Below, one piece after another: positions 56,822-64,000 of a stretch of 64,000 nt of DNA. Source of the stretch: Actinomycetota bacterium (GTDB lineage: Bacteria; Actinomycetota; Actinomycetes; JACCUZ01). The position numbers and the translations under genes are program-made. Under the pieces are notes generated by a model. That model was not told the DNA's origin. It saw only the letters and a list, made by a program, of their open reading frames with translations, and made no database searches. The stretch covers positions 1 through 64,000 of the forward strand of contig JAVEDI010000051.1 in the NCBI GenBank assembly GCA_030841035.1, in the 5' to 3' direction. Numbering within the stretch: position 1 is the stretch's first letter; every line of letters starts with the position of its first letter.

Positions 56822-57501
56822 TGCCACTCACCCGCGAGCAGATGGCCGCCCGGGCCGCACTCGAGCTCGAGGACGGCCAGTACGTCAACCTCGGCATCGG
56901 ACTGCCGACGCTTGTCCCCAACTACCTGCCCGCGGGCGTCGAGGTGGTCCTGCAGAGCGAGAACGGCATCCTGGGGGTGGGGCCCTACCCGTTCGAGGGC
57001 GACGAGGACCCCGACCTGATCAACGCCGGCAAGGAGACCGTCACGCTGCTGCCGGGCGCGTCGTTCTTCGACTCGGCAACCTCCTTCGCCATGATCCGCG
57101 GGGGTCACGTCGACGCGGCGATCCTCGGGGCCATGCAGGTGTCGGTCACCGGCGACCTGGCCAACTGGATGATCCCCGGAAAGATGGTCAAGGGCATGGG
57201 CGGCGCGATGGACCTGGTCCACGGCGCCAAGCGGGTCATCGTGGTCATGGAGCACGTCGCCAAGGACGGCACCCACAAGGTGGTCCAGGAGTGCACGCTG
57301 CCGCTGACCGGCAAGGGCGTGGTCGACCGGATCATCACCGACCTGGCGGTGCTCGACGTGACACCCGAGGGGCTCGTGCTGCGGGAGCTCGCCGAGGGCG
57401 TGACGGCGCAGGAGGTGCAGGCGAGGACCGGCGCGCCGATCACCGTGCCCGACAGCGTCGGCTCGGCCACACAGGTGGCTGACCGCACCGCGGCGCAGTG
57501 A
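56821..57501 (+). CDS. scoB: 3-oxoacid CoA-transferase-type subunit B
   Basis: A 226-residue subunit. [30 protein letters not shown] is the family start; the catalytic glutamate that forms the glutamyl-CoA thioester is in [50 protein letters not shown] and LGGxD-like loops follow. ATG 56821 overlaps scoA by 1 base; its stop overlaps the DUF2142 gene as GTGA. Both subunits look intact. Confidence 0.94.
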   Translation: MPLTREQMAARAALELEDGQYVNLGIGLPTLVPNYLPAGVEVVLQSENGILGVGPYPFEGDEDPDLINAGKETVTLLPGASFFDSATSFAMIRGGHVDAAILGAMQVSVTGDLANWMIPGKMVKGMGGAMDLVHGAKRVIVVMEHVAKDGTHKVVQECTLPLTGKGVVDRIITDLAVLDVTPEGLVLRELAEGVTAQEVQARTGAPITVPDSVGSATQVADRTAAQ

Positions 57502-59132
57502 CCGCAGTCGTCCAGCGCGAGGCCGTGACAGGGCTCACCGCCGCAGAGGAACCGTTCCGCCTCCGGCACCTGGTCCGCCACGTACCCGCGTTCGTGTGGC
57601 TCGTCGCGGCGCTGCACCTGCTCGTGATGGTCGTCAACGTCGGCTTCTGGGCGCCCAACCGGGGACCGGACGAGTTCCGCCACGTGGGGCTGATCGCCGG
57701 GGTGGCGACGGGGGCGGCGGTGCCGTGGCCCGACCCGGGGACGTTCACGACGACCCAGGGCGTCTCGGCGGGGCTGCTCGACCCGGCGCTGGCGCAGGGC
57801 AAGACGCTGTACAAGGCCGACAAGGCGCCACGGACGCGCGCCGACTGGCCGTCCTACGTCGAGAAGGGCGGCGACGCCGCCGGCACGCGACCCAACCAGC
57901 TGGTGCAGCACCCGCCGACGTACTACTACCTGATGGGTGGCGCGCTGCACCTGCTGCCGCACTGGGCCGAGCGTCCCTACATCGACGTCTACCTGTTCCT
58001 GCGGTTGCTCAACGTGCTGCTGATCGCCCCCTTGGCGCTGCTGGTCTTCGCCGGTGCGCGACGCCTGCTGGGGGACGGCCCCGCGGCGCGGGCCGCGGCT
58101 GCCCTCGTGCTGGCGATCCCCCAGGTCGGGCGCAACGGGGCGTCGGTCGAGAACGACAACCTGCTCGTCCTGCTGCTCGCCGCGCTCACGGTGCTCACCG
58201 TCTACGTGCTGACCGGCGACACCTCGCGCCGTACGTCGCTGGGCGTCGGGGTCCTCGGCGCCCTCGCGCTGCTCACCAAGGGACTCGCGCTGTTCCTGCC
58301 GCTCTACCTGGTGCTCGTCTACGCCTGCGCGTGGCGGCGCTCGGGTCGCCAGGTCCTCCCGGGCGCCCTGCTGGCACTGGCCGTGGCCGGCTTGGGCAGC
58401 GGCTGGTGGTGGCTGCGGAACATGGCCGTCTTCGGGGTGATCCAGCCCGAGGGCAACCAGATCGTGCAGAACGGGCTGGGAGCGCCACAGACGTCGTTCG
58501 CCGCGACCGGCTGGCAGTTCGCGCAGCATTTCCTGCGACGCATGAGCTACCGCTTCTGGATGGACGCGCACATCTGGGACCCGCCGCGCTGGGTCGAGTA
58601 CGTCGACGGCCTGCTGTCGCTCGCGCTGCTGGTCGGTCTGGTGGCCGGGCTGGTGACCGCCTACCGCTGGTCGCGGCTGGGGCCGCTGCGCGCCCTCGTG
58701 CTGCTGGTACCCGCCGGCTGCCAGCTCGGCATCGTGATCGTGGGCGCCTGGCACGGCTGGGTCTCGACGCTCTTCCCGGCCGGGCAGCAGGGCCGCTACC
58801 TCTACGGCGGCCTGTTCGGCCTCCTCGTGGTGTCGTGCGCCGGCTTCGCCCGGCTGCTCGGCCGCCGTGCCACCGTGCTGCCGTTGCTCGTCCTGGTCGC
58901 CGGGCTGCTCGTCACGCTGGTGCAGTTCGCGCTCGGCTTCCGCATCTACTACACGCCGGCGCACCACACGTCGTACCTGCACGACATGGCAGAGGGCAGC
59001 CGCAACCTGCTGGCGTGGAGCCCGCTCCCGGCCACACCGTTCTGGATCGCGTGCGCGGCAACCGCGCTCACCGCGCTGGCGGCGCTGGTCAGCGCTCGAC
59101 CAGGTCGAACACCACGTCCCACTGGCGCATGA
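57498..59132 (+). CDS. DUF2142 polytopic membrane protein (GT-C-like)
   Basis: A 544-residue protein with about ten hydrophobic helices. DUF2142 signature near residues 45-60: [24 protein letters not shown]; the outer loop [26 protein letters not shown] is also conserved. The fold resembles GT-C glycosyltransferases using polyprenyl-phosphate sugars, with a D-E pair in GPDEFRH as the likely catalytic or metal site. GTG 57498 overlaps the scoB stop. The C-terminal 44 bp overlap the end of the convergent GT4 gene. A wall-polymer sugar transfer role is inferred from the neighbours. Confidence 0.9.
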   Translation: MTAVVQREAVTGLTAAEEPFRLRHLVRHVPAFVWLVAALHLLVMVVNVGFWAPNRGPDEFRHVGLIAGVATGAAVPWPDPGTFTTTQGVSAGLLDPALAQGKTLYKADKAPRTRADWPSYVEKGGDAAGTRPNQLVQHPPTYYYLMGGALHLLPHWAERPYIDVYLFLRLLNVLLIAPLALLVFAGARRLLGDGPAARAAAALVLAIPQVGRNGASVENDNLLVLLLAALTVLTVYVLTGDTSRRTSLGVGVLGALALLTKGLALFLPLYLVLVYACAWRRSGRQVLPGALLALAVAGLGSGWWWLRNMAVFGVIQPEGNQIVQNGLGAPQTSFAATGWQFAQHFLRRMSYRFWMDAHIWDPPRWVEYVDGLLSLALLVGLVAGLVTAYRWSRLGPLRALVLLVPAGCQLGIVIVGAWHGWVSTLFPAGQQGRYLYGGLFGLLVVSCAGFARLLGRRATVLPLLVLVAGLLVTLVQFALGFRIYYTPAHHTSYLHDMAEGSRNLLAWSPLPATPFWIACAATALTALAALVSARPGRTPRPTGA

Positions 59133-60270
59133 TCTCCTCGACCGAGTAGCGCCGGATGTTCTCGCGGGCCGCGCGACCCATCCGCCGGCGCAGTTCCTCG
59201 TCCTCGATGAGGCGGCCGATGGCGCCGGCCAGCGCCTGCGGGTCGCCCATCGCGACGATCAGGCCGTCCTCCTCGGGGCGGATGATCTCGCCGATGCCCG
59301 GACCGCAGTCGACGCTCACGCAGGGCACGCCGCAGGCCATCGCCTCGCAGAGGACGACGGGCAGCCCCTCGAAGTCCGAGGACAAGGCGAACACCGAGCT
59401 CTCCATCAGGGCCTCCTGCACCTTGTCGGTGGGGCCCATCAGCGACACGGTTCCCGTGAGGCCGGACTCGGCGATCTGCGCGGCGAGCGCCTCCTCCAGC
59501 GGCCCCGTGCCGTAGAGCTTCAGCACCCAGTCCGGATGCCTCTGGGCCACGAGCGCGAACGCCTCGATCAGCGCCTTCTGGTTCTTCTGCGGGTCGTAGC
59601 GACCCACGCTGATGACGGTCTTCTCCGACAGCGGCGAGACCTCGTCGGGATAGAAGCTGAGCGGGTTGTGCATCACCGCGACGTTGTTGAGCCCGTCCTT
59701 CTCGAACTTGCGGGCGTCCTCGTGGGTGAGCAGCTGGAACAGGTCGATGTCGCGATAGTGGCGCATGATGCCGTCGTACCTGCGGGTGATGCCGCGCGAG
59801 GCGGCGGTGCGGCCGCGGGAGGCCTCGTACTGCTCGTGGCTCTGCCCGATGACCCGCAGGTGGCGGGTGTCCGCCGCCGACACCCACTGCATCGCGTGGA
59901 TCTGCATGTTGACCACGATGCCCTCGGAGACGGAGCGGAACAGCCCGCTGAGCCGCTCGATCGCCTCGCGGCGTGCGAGCTGACGGCGGCGCTCGTAGCG
60001 ACGGCGCGAGGGCTTGAGCCGGCCGGCCCGCGAGGACCTGGGCAGCGGCTTCGGCTCGCGCTGCTCGTAGACCGTAAAGGTCTCGTAGAGCGGGTCGGCG
60101 ACATAGGTGACCTTGTCGGGATGGTGATTGATGCCCACGAGCACCACGTGGTGGCCACGACGGGACAGCTCCTGCGCCAGGTTGTGGGCGACCCTCTGGA
60201 GCCCGCCTACCTCCTCGACGTTGTTGGCGACGAGGAACACGTTGCGCGGGCGGGCGGTCGTGGCGCTCAT
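59089..60270 (-). CDS. Family 4 glycosyltransferase, last gene of the polymer operon
   Basis: A 393-residue GT-B enzyme: N-terminal VFLVANNVEEVGGLQRVAHNLAQELSRRGHHVVLVG, then VISVGRYDPQKNQKALIEAF, LKLYGTGPLEEAL, SSVFALSSDFEGLPVVLCEAMACGVPCVSVDCGPG with the E-x7-E motif. The middle is unusually basic (LKPSRRRYERRRQLARRE). ATG 60270 overlaps the TagF-fusion stop (ATGA), so it is coupled. Ends inside the last 44 bp of the DUF2142 gene. Likely adds sugars to the teichoic-type chain. Confidence 0.92.
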   Translation of the reverse strand: MSATTARPRNVFLVANNVEEVGGLQRVAHNLAQELSRRGHHVVLVGINHHPDKVTYVADPLYETFTVYEQREPKPLPRSSRAGRLKPSRRRYERRRQLARREAIERLSGLFRSVSEGIVVNMQIHAMQWVSAADTRHLRVIGQSHEQYEASRGRTAASRGITRRYDGIMRHYRDIDLFQLLTHEDARKFEKDGLNNVAVMHNPLSFYPDEVSPLSEKTVISVGRYDPQKNQKALIEAFALVAQRHPDWVLKLYGTGPLEEALAAQIAESGLTGTVSLMGPTDKVQEALMESSVFALSSDFEGLPVVLCEAMACGVPCVSVDCGPGIGEIIRPEEDGLIVAMGDPQALAGAIGRLIEDEELRRRMGRAARENIRRYSVEEIMRQWDVVFDLVER

Positions 60271-63104
60271 GGCCTGCTGCCCGGCCCGAAGACGGCGGCG
60301 ACGACGTCGTCGGAGGCATGGCCGCTGTCGTACTCGCAGAACCGCTGCCGCCAGGTGCGGTAGCGCTCGGCGTAGTCCCGCCGTACCCCCTCCAGGTCCG
60401 ACAGCGCCGCCACCAGCTCTTCGGTGGACGACACCAGCGGGCCGGGTGCCTCGTCGGCAAGGCTGAAGTAGGTGCCGCGCTCACTGTGGACGTAGTCGTC
60501 GTAGTCGTGGGTGTAGAAGATCATCGGCCGGCCGGTGTTGGCGAAGTCGAACATCGTCGAGGAGTAGTCGGTGACCAGCACGTCGGCGACCAGCAGCAGC
60601 TCCGTCATGTCGTCGTGGTCGGAGACGTTGCGGGCGAACGGCCAGAACCGGCGGCTGAGCTTGAACTCGTCGAGATAGTGGTTGCGCACGAGCAGGAACA
60701 CGTCGTCGCTGAGCGCGGCCGCGACGTCGCGCAGCTCGAAGGGCAGCTCGTAGGGCTCGTCCGAGCCGCGGCCGGACTGGCGGAAGGTCGGCGCGTAGAG
60801 CACGATCGTGCGGTCCAGGGGCAGCCCGAGGCGCTCTCTGGCCTCGCGCACCTTCTCCGCGTCACCAGCGTCGGTAACCAAGAGGTCGTTGCGGGGATAG
60901 CCGACCCGCAGCAGCTTGCCGTCGTAGCGGTAGGCCCGCACGAAGGTCTCGACGAAGTACTCGCTGGGGGCGACGAGGTAGTCCCAGCGCTCGATCATGC
61001 GCTCGTGCGCGCGGCGCGCCTTGCCGGACAGGGCAGCGAGACCCGGCTCGTCCCACCCCATCGTCTTGAGCGGCGTGCCGTGCCAGGTCTGCAGGTAGGT
61101 CGTCTCGGGCCGCTTGGTGACCGCCCGCGGGAAGCCCTGGTTGTCGACCCAGTACTGCGCACGGGCGAGCAGGTAGTAGTAGCGCCAGGTCTTGCGACGC
61201 ACGCTGGCGGCCTCGCTCGGGAAGCCGGCGGGAGAGGGGCCGGCGTGCGACCAGACCGGAGTGATGCCGAGCTTGTCGAAGCCGACCCGGCGGGCGGCCT
61301 CGTAGACGTACTTGGGGTTGTCGGAGTACTGCAGGCCCATGTGGCTCTCGAAGACCGTGACGCCAGGCTTGACGGGCAGCTTGCGCGACCACCGGAACAC
61401 CCGTCGCATCAAGGCCGGGCTCCTGAGCGTGTCGCGGGCCCGACCGCGCGCCGAGTTGCGCGCGCGTACCGCCAGGGAGTGGGCCGTGCCCGCCGCGGCA
61501 CCGACCCCGCTGTCCGGGGCCTGTTCGAACGCCAGGTTTCCGTTGATCGTGACGTAGGGCTCCACCGTTGCGTTGACCAGGCCGCCGAACCGCGCGCGCA
61601 GCGGGATGCCCCGCCCCGTCACCATGGCCGGGTCGATGCTGAACGGCGCGAAGTTGGAGCGGCCGTCCCAGGCGATGTCCAACCGCAGGTCCCAGATCTT
61701 GACCAGCTCGTCGAGCGGCCTGGTCGCGCGCACCAGGTCGATCTCGGTGTCGTAGTGGATGTAGTTGCCGTCGTGGCGGATGTCCCGGACGGGGAACGAA
61801 CGCCTGACCCGGCGGCCCCGGTTGCGCACCGTCGCCGTGAGGCGCAGCTTGTCACCCGGTGCGATCTGCCCGAACTGGTTCAGCAACCGCCCGGTGAGCT
61901 GCAACCGCCGACCGGACAGCCGCACGGCGCGCACCTCGTTGAAGATGCTCTGCGTCTCGAACGGCATGCGGTGCATGCCCATGTCGGTCACGTCCATGAC
62001 CGCCCGGTCCTCCGGGGTGTCGAGGTACTTCTCGCCCCAGTAGATGCGACCGTCGCGCTCCACCAGCTCGGTGGACACCTTGTAGCCGTGGCGCAGGTAG
62101 TCGACGGTCTTGAGGGTCTCCTCGACGTCGAGGCGCCGGATCATGTGCACGCAGATGCGTTCGACCGGATCGACCAGGGCGAGCGTGTCCTCGCTGATCG
62201 TGGCGAGGTAGTCGGCGGCCAGCCGCATGAAACGCCGTTGGTACTCGTAGTCGCGGTGCGGCAGGTCGTTGAGGTAGAGCCGCAGATCATGGCGGATGAA
62301 CTTGTAGTTCTTGTGGGTGATGAGGTCGCCGCTGCCGTGCGACATCAGGAAGTCGTCCATCATGCGGTGCACAGCGATGCGGTCGCGGAAGTTCTCGAAC
62401 TCGTAGCGCCGTTGGGTGATCGACTTCTCCTCGGCGTCCTTCACCACGTGCCAGTTGTAGACGAGGTTCGGGATGACGGCGATCGACGACGCCATGCAGT
62501 AGACCTTGGTCGAGAACAGCGAGTCCTCGTAGTGCACGCCCTCCGGGAAGCGGATGCCGTTGGCCTCGAGGAACTCGCGCCGGTAGATCTTGTTCGTCGA
62601 CAGCGGGTCGAAGAACAGCTTCGGGTTCTCCCGGATGCCTGCGAACGTCGCCCGCTCCTCGAACAGGCCGGGGAACCACCGCAGCTCCCGGTCGCGGTCG
62701 AGGAAGATCCGCAGCACCTGACCGCCGACCACGTCGGCCCCTGTGCGCTCCGCCTCCAGCAGCAGGTTCTTGCAGGCGTGCCGTTCGTAGACGTCGTCGC
62801 TGTCGAGGAACATGACGTACGGCGCCCGCGCGACCTCCAGCCCGGTGTTGCGCGGCACGCTGCACCCACCGCTGTTCTCCGACAGGTGGATCACCCGGAC
62901 CCGGCTGTCCTGTGCCGCGAGCCGGTCGGCGACCTCACCCGTGGTGTCGGTCGAGGCGTCGTCGACGATGATCACCTCGAGGTTGCGCAGGGTCTGGCGC
63001 AGCACGGACTCGACGGCACTGGGCAGGTTGGCCGCGTCGTTGTAGCCGATCACGACCACGCTCACGTCGGGCAGCCGGCCCTCGGCCTGGCTCACGCCGG
63101 TCAC
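60267..63104 (-). CDS. GT2 - CDP-glycerol glycerophosphotransferase (TagF-like) fusion
   Basis: A 945-residue bifunctional enzyme. N-terminal GT2 domain (about 12-260): VSVVVIGYNDAANLPSAVESVL, VIIVDDASTDTTGEVADRL, YVMFLDSDDVYERHACKNLL. A linker of about 300 residues follows, partly beta-rich. The C-terminal Glyphos_transf domain (about 585-940) has YLQTWHGTPLKTMGWDEP, LRVGYPRNDLLV, VLYAPTFRQSG and VLVTDYSSTMFDFA, the His and acidic motifs that define TagF-type glycerol-phosphate polymerases. ATG 63104 overlaps the ABC ATPase stop. It probably builds the repeating unit of a poly(glycerol-phosphate)-type teichoic acid. Confidence 0.93.
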   Translation of the reverse strand: MTGVSQAEGRLPDVSVVVIGYNDAANLPSAVESVLRQTLRNLEVIIVDDASTDTTGEVADRLAAQDSRVRVIHLSENSGGCSVPRNTGLEVARAPYVMFLDSDDVYERHACKNLLLEAERTGADVVGGQVLRIFLDRDRELRWFPGLFEERATFAGIRENPKLFFDPLSTNKIYRREFLEANGIRFPEGVHYEDSLFSTKVYCMASSIAVIPNLVYNWHVVKDAEEKSITQRRYEFENFRDRIAVHRMMDDFLMSHGSGDLITHKNYKFIRHDLRLYLNDLPHRDYEYQRRFMRLAADYLATISEDTLALVDPVERICVHMIRRLDVEETLKTVDYLRHGYKVSTELVERDGRIYWGEKYLDTPEDRAVMDVTDMGMHRMPFETQSIFNEVRAVRLSGRRLQLTGRLLNQFGQIAPGDKLRLTATVRNRGRRVRRSFPVRDIRHDGNYIHYDTEIDLVRATRPLDELVKIWDLRLDIAWDGRSNFAPFSIDPAMVTGRGIPLRARFGGLVNATVEPYVTINGNLAFEQAPDSGVGAAAGTAHSLAVRARNSARGRARDTLRSPALMRRVFRWSRKLPVKPGVTVFESHMGLQYSDNPKYVYEAARRVGFDKLGITPVWSHAGPSPAGFPSEAASVRRKTWRYYYLLARAQYWVDNQGFPRAVTKRPETTYLQTWHGTPLKTMGWDEPGLAALSGKARRAHERMIERWDYLVAPSEYFVETFVRAYRYDGKLLRVGYPRNDLLVTDAGDAEKVREARERLGLPLDRTIVLYAPTFRQSGRGSDEPYELPFELRDVAAALSDDVFLLVRNHYLDEFKLSRRFWPFARNVSDHDDMTELLLVADVLVTDYSSTMFDFANTGRPMIFYTHDYDDYVHSERGTYFSLADEAPGPLVSSTEELVAALSDLEGVRRDYAERYRTWRQRFCEYDSGHASDDVVAAVFGPGSRP

Positions 63105-63862
63105 CGTTGCTTGGCGGGTTGGCCGCTGTCGTCGATGTAGGTCTCCAGGGCCTCCTCGATCGGTCCGTCCGTGATCAGCCGGCCACCGTTGAGGTACAGC
63201 CCGCGGGTGCAGAAGCGCCGCAGGTCACCCTCGCTGTGGGAGACGAGGAACAAGGTGCGCCCGCCCGAGAGCAGCTCGCCCATGCGGGTGTAGCACTTCT
63301 CGCGGAACGCACGGTCCCCGACGGCCAGCACCTCGTCGACCAGCACGATCGGCTCGTCGAGCGTGGTGATCACCGAGAAGCCGAGCCGCACCTTCATCCC
63401 CGAGGAGAAGTGCCGGAACGGCGTGTCCAGGAAGTCGCCGACCTCGGCGAAGTCGACGATCTCGTCGAACCGCTCCTCGATCTGGCGCTTGCTCAGCCCG
63501 TGCAGCCCCGCTGTCAACCAGATGTTGTCGCGGGCGGTCAGCTCCCCGACGAACCCGCCGGTCACCTCGATCAGCGGCGCCACACCCCCACCGACGCGCA
63601 CGCTGCCCTCGTCGGGCAGCAGCACGCCCGCGATGAGCTTGAGCAGCGTCGACTTGCCCTGCCCGTTGGCCCCGACCAGGCCGACGGCCTCTCCCTGGTG
63701 CACGTCGAACGCGACGTCACGCAGCGCCCAGAAGGACTTGGACGTGGCGGGCCGGATGGGAGCACGGCCCGTGAGGAGGTCCTTGAGGCGCCTTCCGTTG
63801 CCCCTGCCCCTGTTGCGCTCGAAGCGGATACCCAGGCCCTCGGCCGAGATGACGGGCGCCAC
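63101..63862 (-). CDS. ABC transporter ATPase for wall polymer export (TagH/Wzt type)
   Basis: A 253-residue ATPase. Walker A GANGQGKS (about 64-71), signature FSSGMKVRLGFS, Walker B PIVLVDEVLAVGD and the switch His in LFLVSHSEGDLR. Typical of polysaccharide and teichoic acid exporters; without the extra C-terminal glycan-binding domain of O9a-type Wzt. GTG 63862 directly follows the permease stop with AAGGAGAT before it. With the permease it exports the lipid-linked polymer. Confidence 0.95.
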   Translation of the reverse strand: MAPVISAEGLGIRFERNRGRGNGRRLKDLLTGRAPIRPATSKSFWALRDVAFDVHQGEAVGLVGANGQGKSTLLKLIAGVLLPDEGSVRVGGGVAPLIEVTGGFVGELTARDNIWLTAGLHGLSKRQIEERFDEIVDFAEVGDFLDTPFRHFSSGMKVRLGFSVITTLDEPIVLVDEVLAVGDRAFREKCYTRMGELLSGGRTLFLVSHSEGDLRRFCTRGLYLNGGRLITDGPIEEALETYIDDSGQPAKQR

Positions 63863-64000
63863 CTAGATCTCCTTCAGCACGGCACCCTCGAGGCGCCGGA
63901 AGACGGCGAACCCGACCACGAGGGAGACCGCGGCGGCAACGACGGAGACGGTGATGCTCAGCCACCCTGACCACTGGTCGGCGAAGAACGCGGTCCGGTA
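63863..64000 (-). CDS. ABC transporter permease, C-terminal end (partial; TagG/Wzm type)
   Basis: The last 45 residues of a membrane protein are visible: YRTAFFADQWSGWLSITVSV, then a hydrophobic helix and VFRRLEGAVLKEI before the TAG at 63863-63865. The last helix followed by a short F-R-R-x-E-x-x-x-x-E end is typical of ABC-2 polysaccharide exporter permeases. The rest lies beyond the window. It is co-encoded with the ATPase with 0 nt between stop and start. Confidence 0.82.
   Translation of the reverse strand, partial: YRTAFFADQWSGWLSITVSVVAAAVSLVVGFAVFRRLEGAVLKEI

Noticed and set aside
60318-63140. 940-codon plus-strand frame opposite the TagF fusion
   Set aside because: Antisense shadow rich in Val, Gly, Asp and His; the minus strand has intact GT2 and Glyphos_transf motifs.

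Overview
The window is a high-GC (roughly 70-75% by eye), very gene-dense piece of an actinobacterial chromosome. Starts are often GTG, many genes overlap by 4 nt (ATGA/GTGA), and convergent genes are separated by only a few bases or overlap. From memory, the gene order (secA - hpf - comF - lpqB - mtrB - mtrA ... ahcY ... SIS isomerase - manB - DUF3499 - zincin-like gene ... whiB - fbiA - fbiB ... manC ... LCP - TIGR03089) is the conserved block known from Mycobacterium (around Rv3240c-Rv3268) and Streptomyces (around SCO3005-3037). The CDP-glycerol-type polymer operon, the F420 genes and the WhiB gene fit a non-mycobacterial actinomycete such as a Nocardioides-like organism, but the family cannot be fixed from this sequence. 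No rRNA, tRNA, CRISPR array, insertion sequence or phage gene was seen.

Left part (1-13 kb): 3'-truncated secA; three genes carrying four related GNAT acetyltransferase domains, with a perfect 6 x 8 bp tandem repeat at one stop/start junction; a receptor-like fusion of cyclase, membrane helix, beta-propeller and peptide-binding domain; a YcaQ/AlkZ-type DNA glycosylase; a secreted M14 carboxypeptidase; a NarL-type response regulator; the ribosome hibernation factor; and a ComF protein.

Middle (13-32 kb): the mtrA-mtrB-lpqB envelope signalling operon, then a six-gene MoxR/DUF58/DUF4129/DUF4350/SpoIIM/RDD membrane module of unknown function, ahcY, a cation diffusion facilitator, and a GDP-mannose supply operon (manB, Trm112-like, PGI/PMI). 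The mannose-1-phosphate guanylyltransferase lies at 42 kb.

Right part (32-64 kb): DUF5719 and a giant GT2 membrane glycosyltransferase below a WhiB regulator, fbiA-fbiB for coenzyme F420, an AlkA-like glycosylase, and a long run of envelope genes. These are glycosyltransferases, a methyltransferase, a flippase-like protein, a SpoIID/LytB protein with VCBS repeats, a PGRP amidase with three C-terminal repeats, an LCP ligase and a DUF2142 protein. The window ends in an operon of ABC permease, ABC ATPase, GT2-TagF fusion and GT4 that looks like teichoic-acid-type polymer synthesis and export. A two-subunit CoA transferase sits inside this envelope block.

Three regulatory themes stand out. First, 9-bp-spaced GTCAC direct repeats, like published MtrA boxes, lie upstream of the amidase and SpoIID genes and would link them to the mtrAB operon in the same window. 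Second, several genes have a TANNNT -10 element 6-9 nt before the start codon, which predicts leaderless mRNAs. Third, the cyclase fusion is a candidate single-protein peptide receptor.
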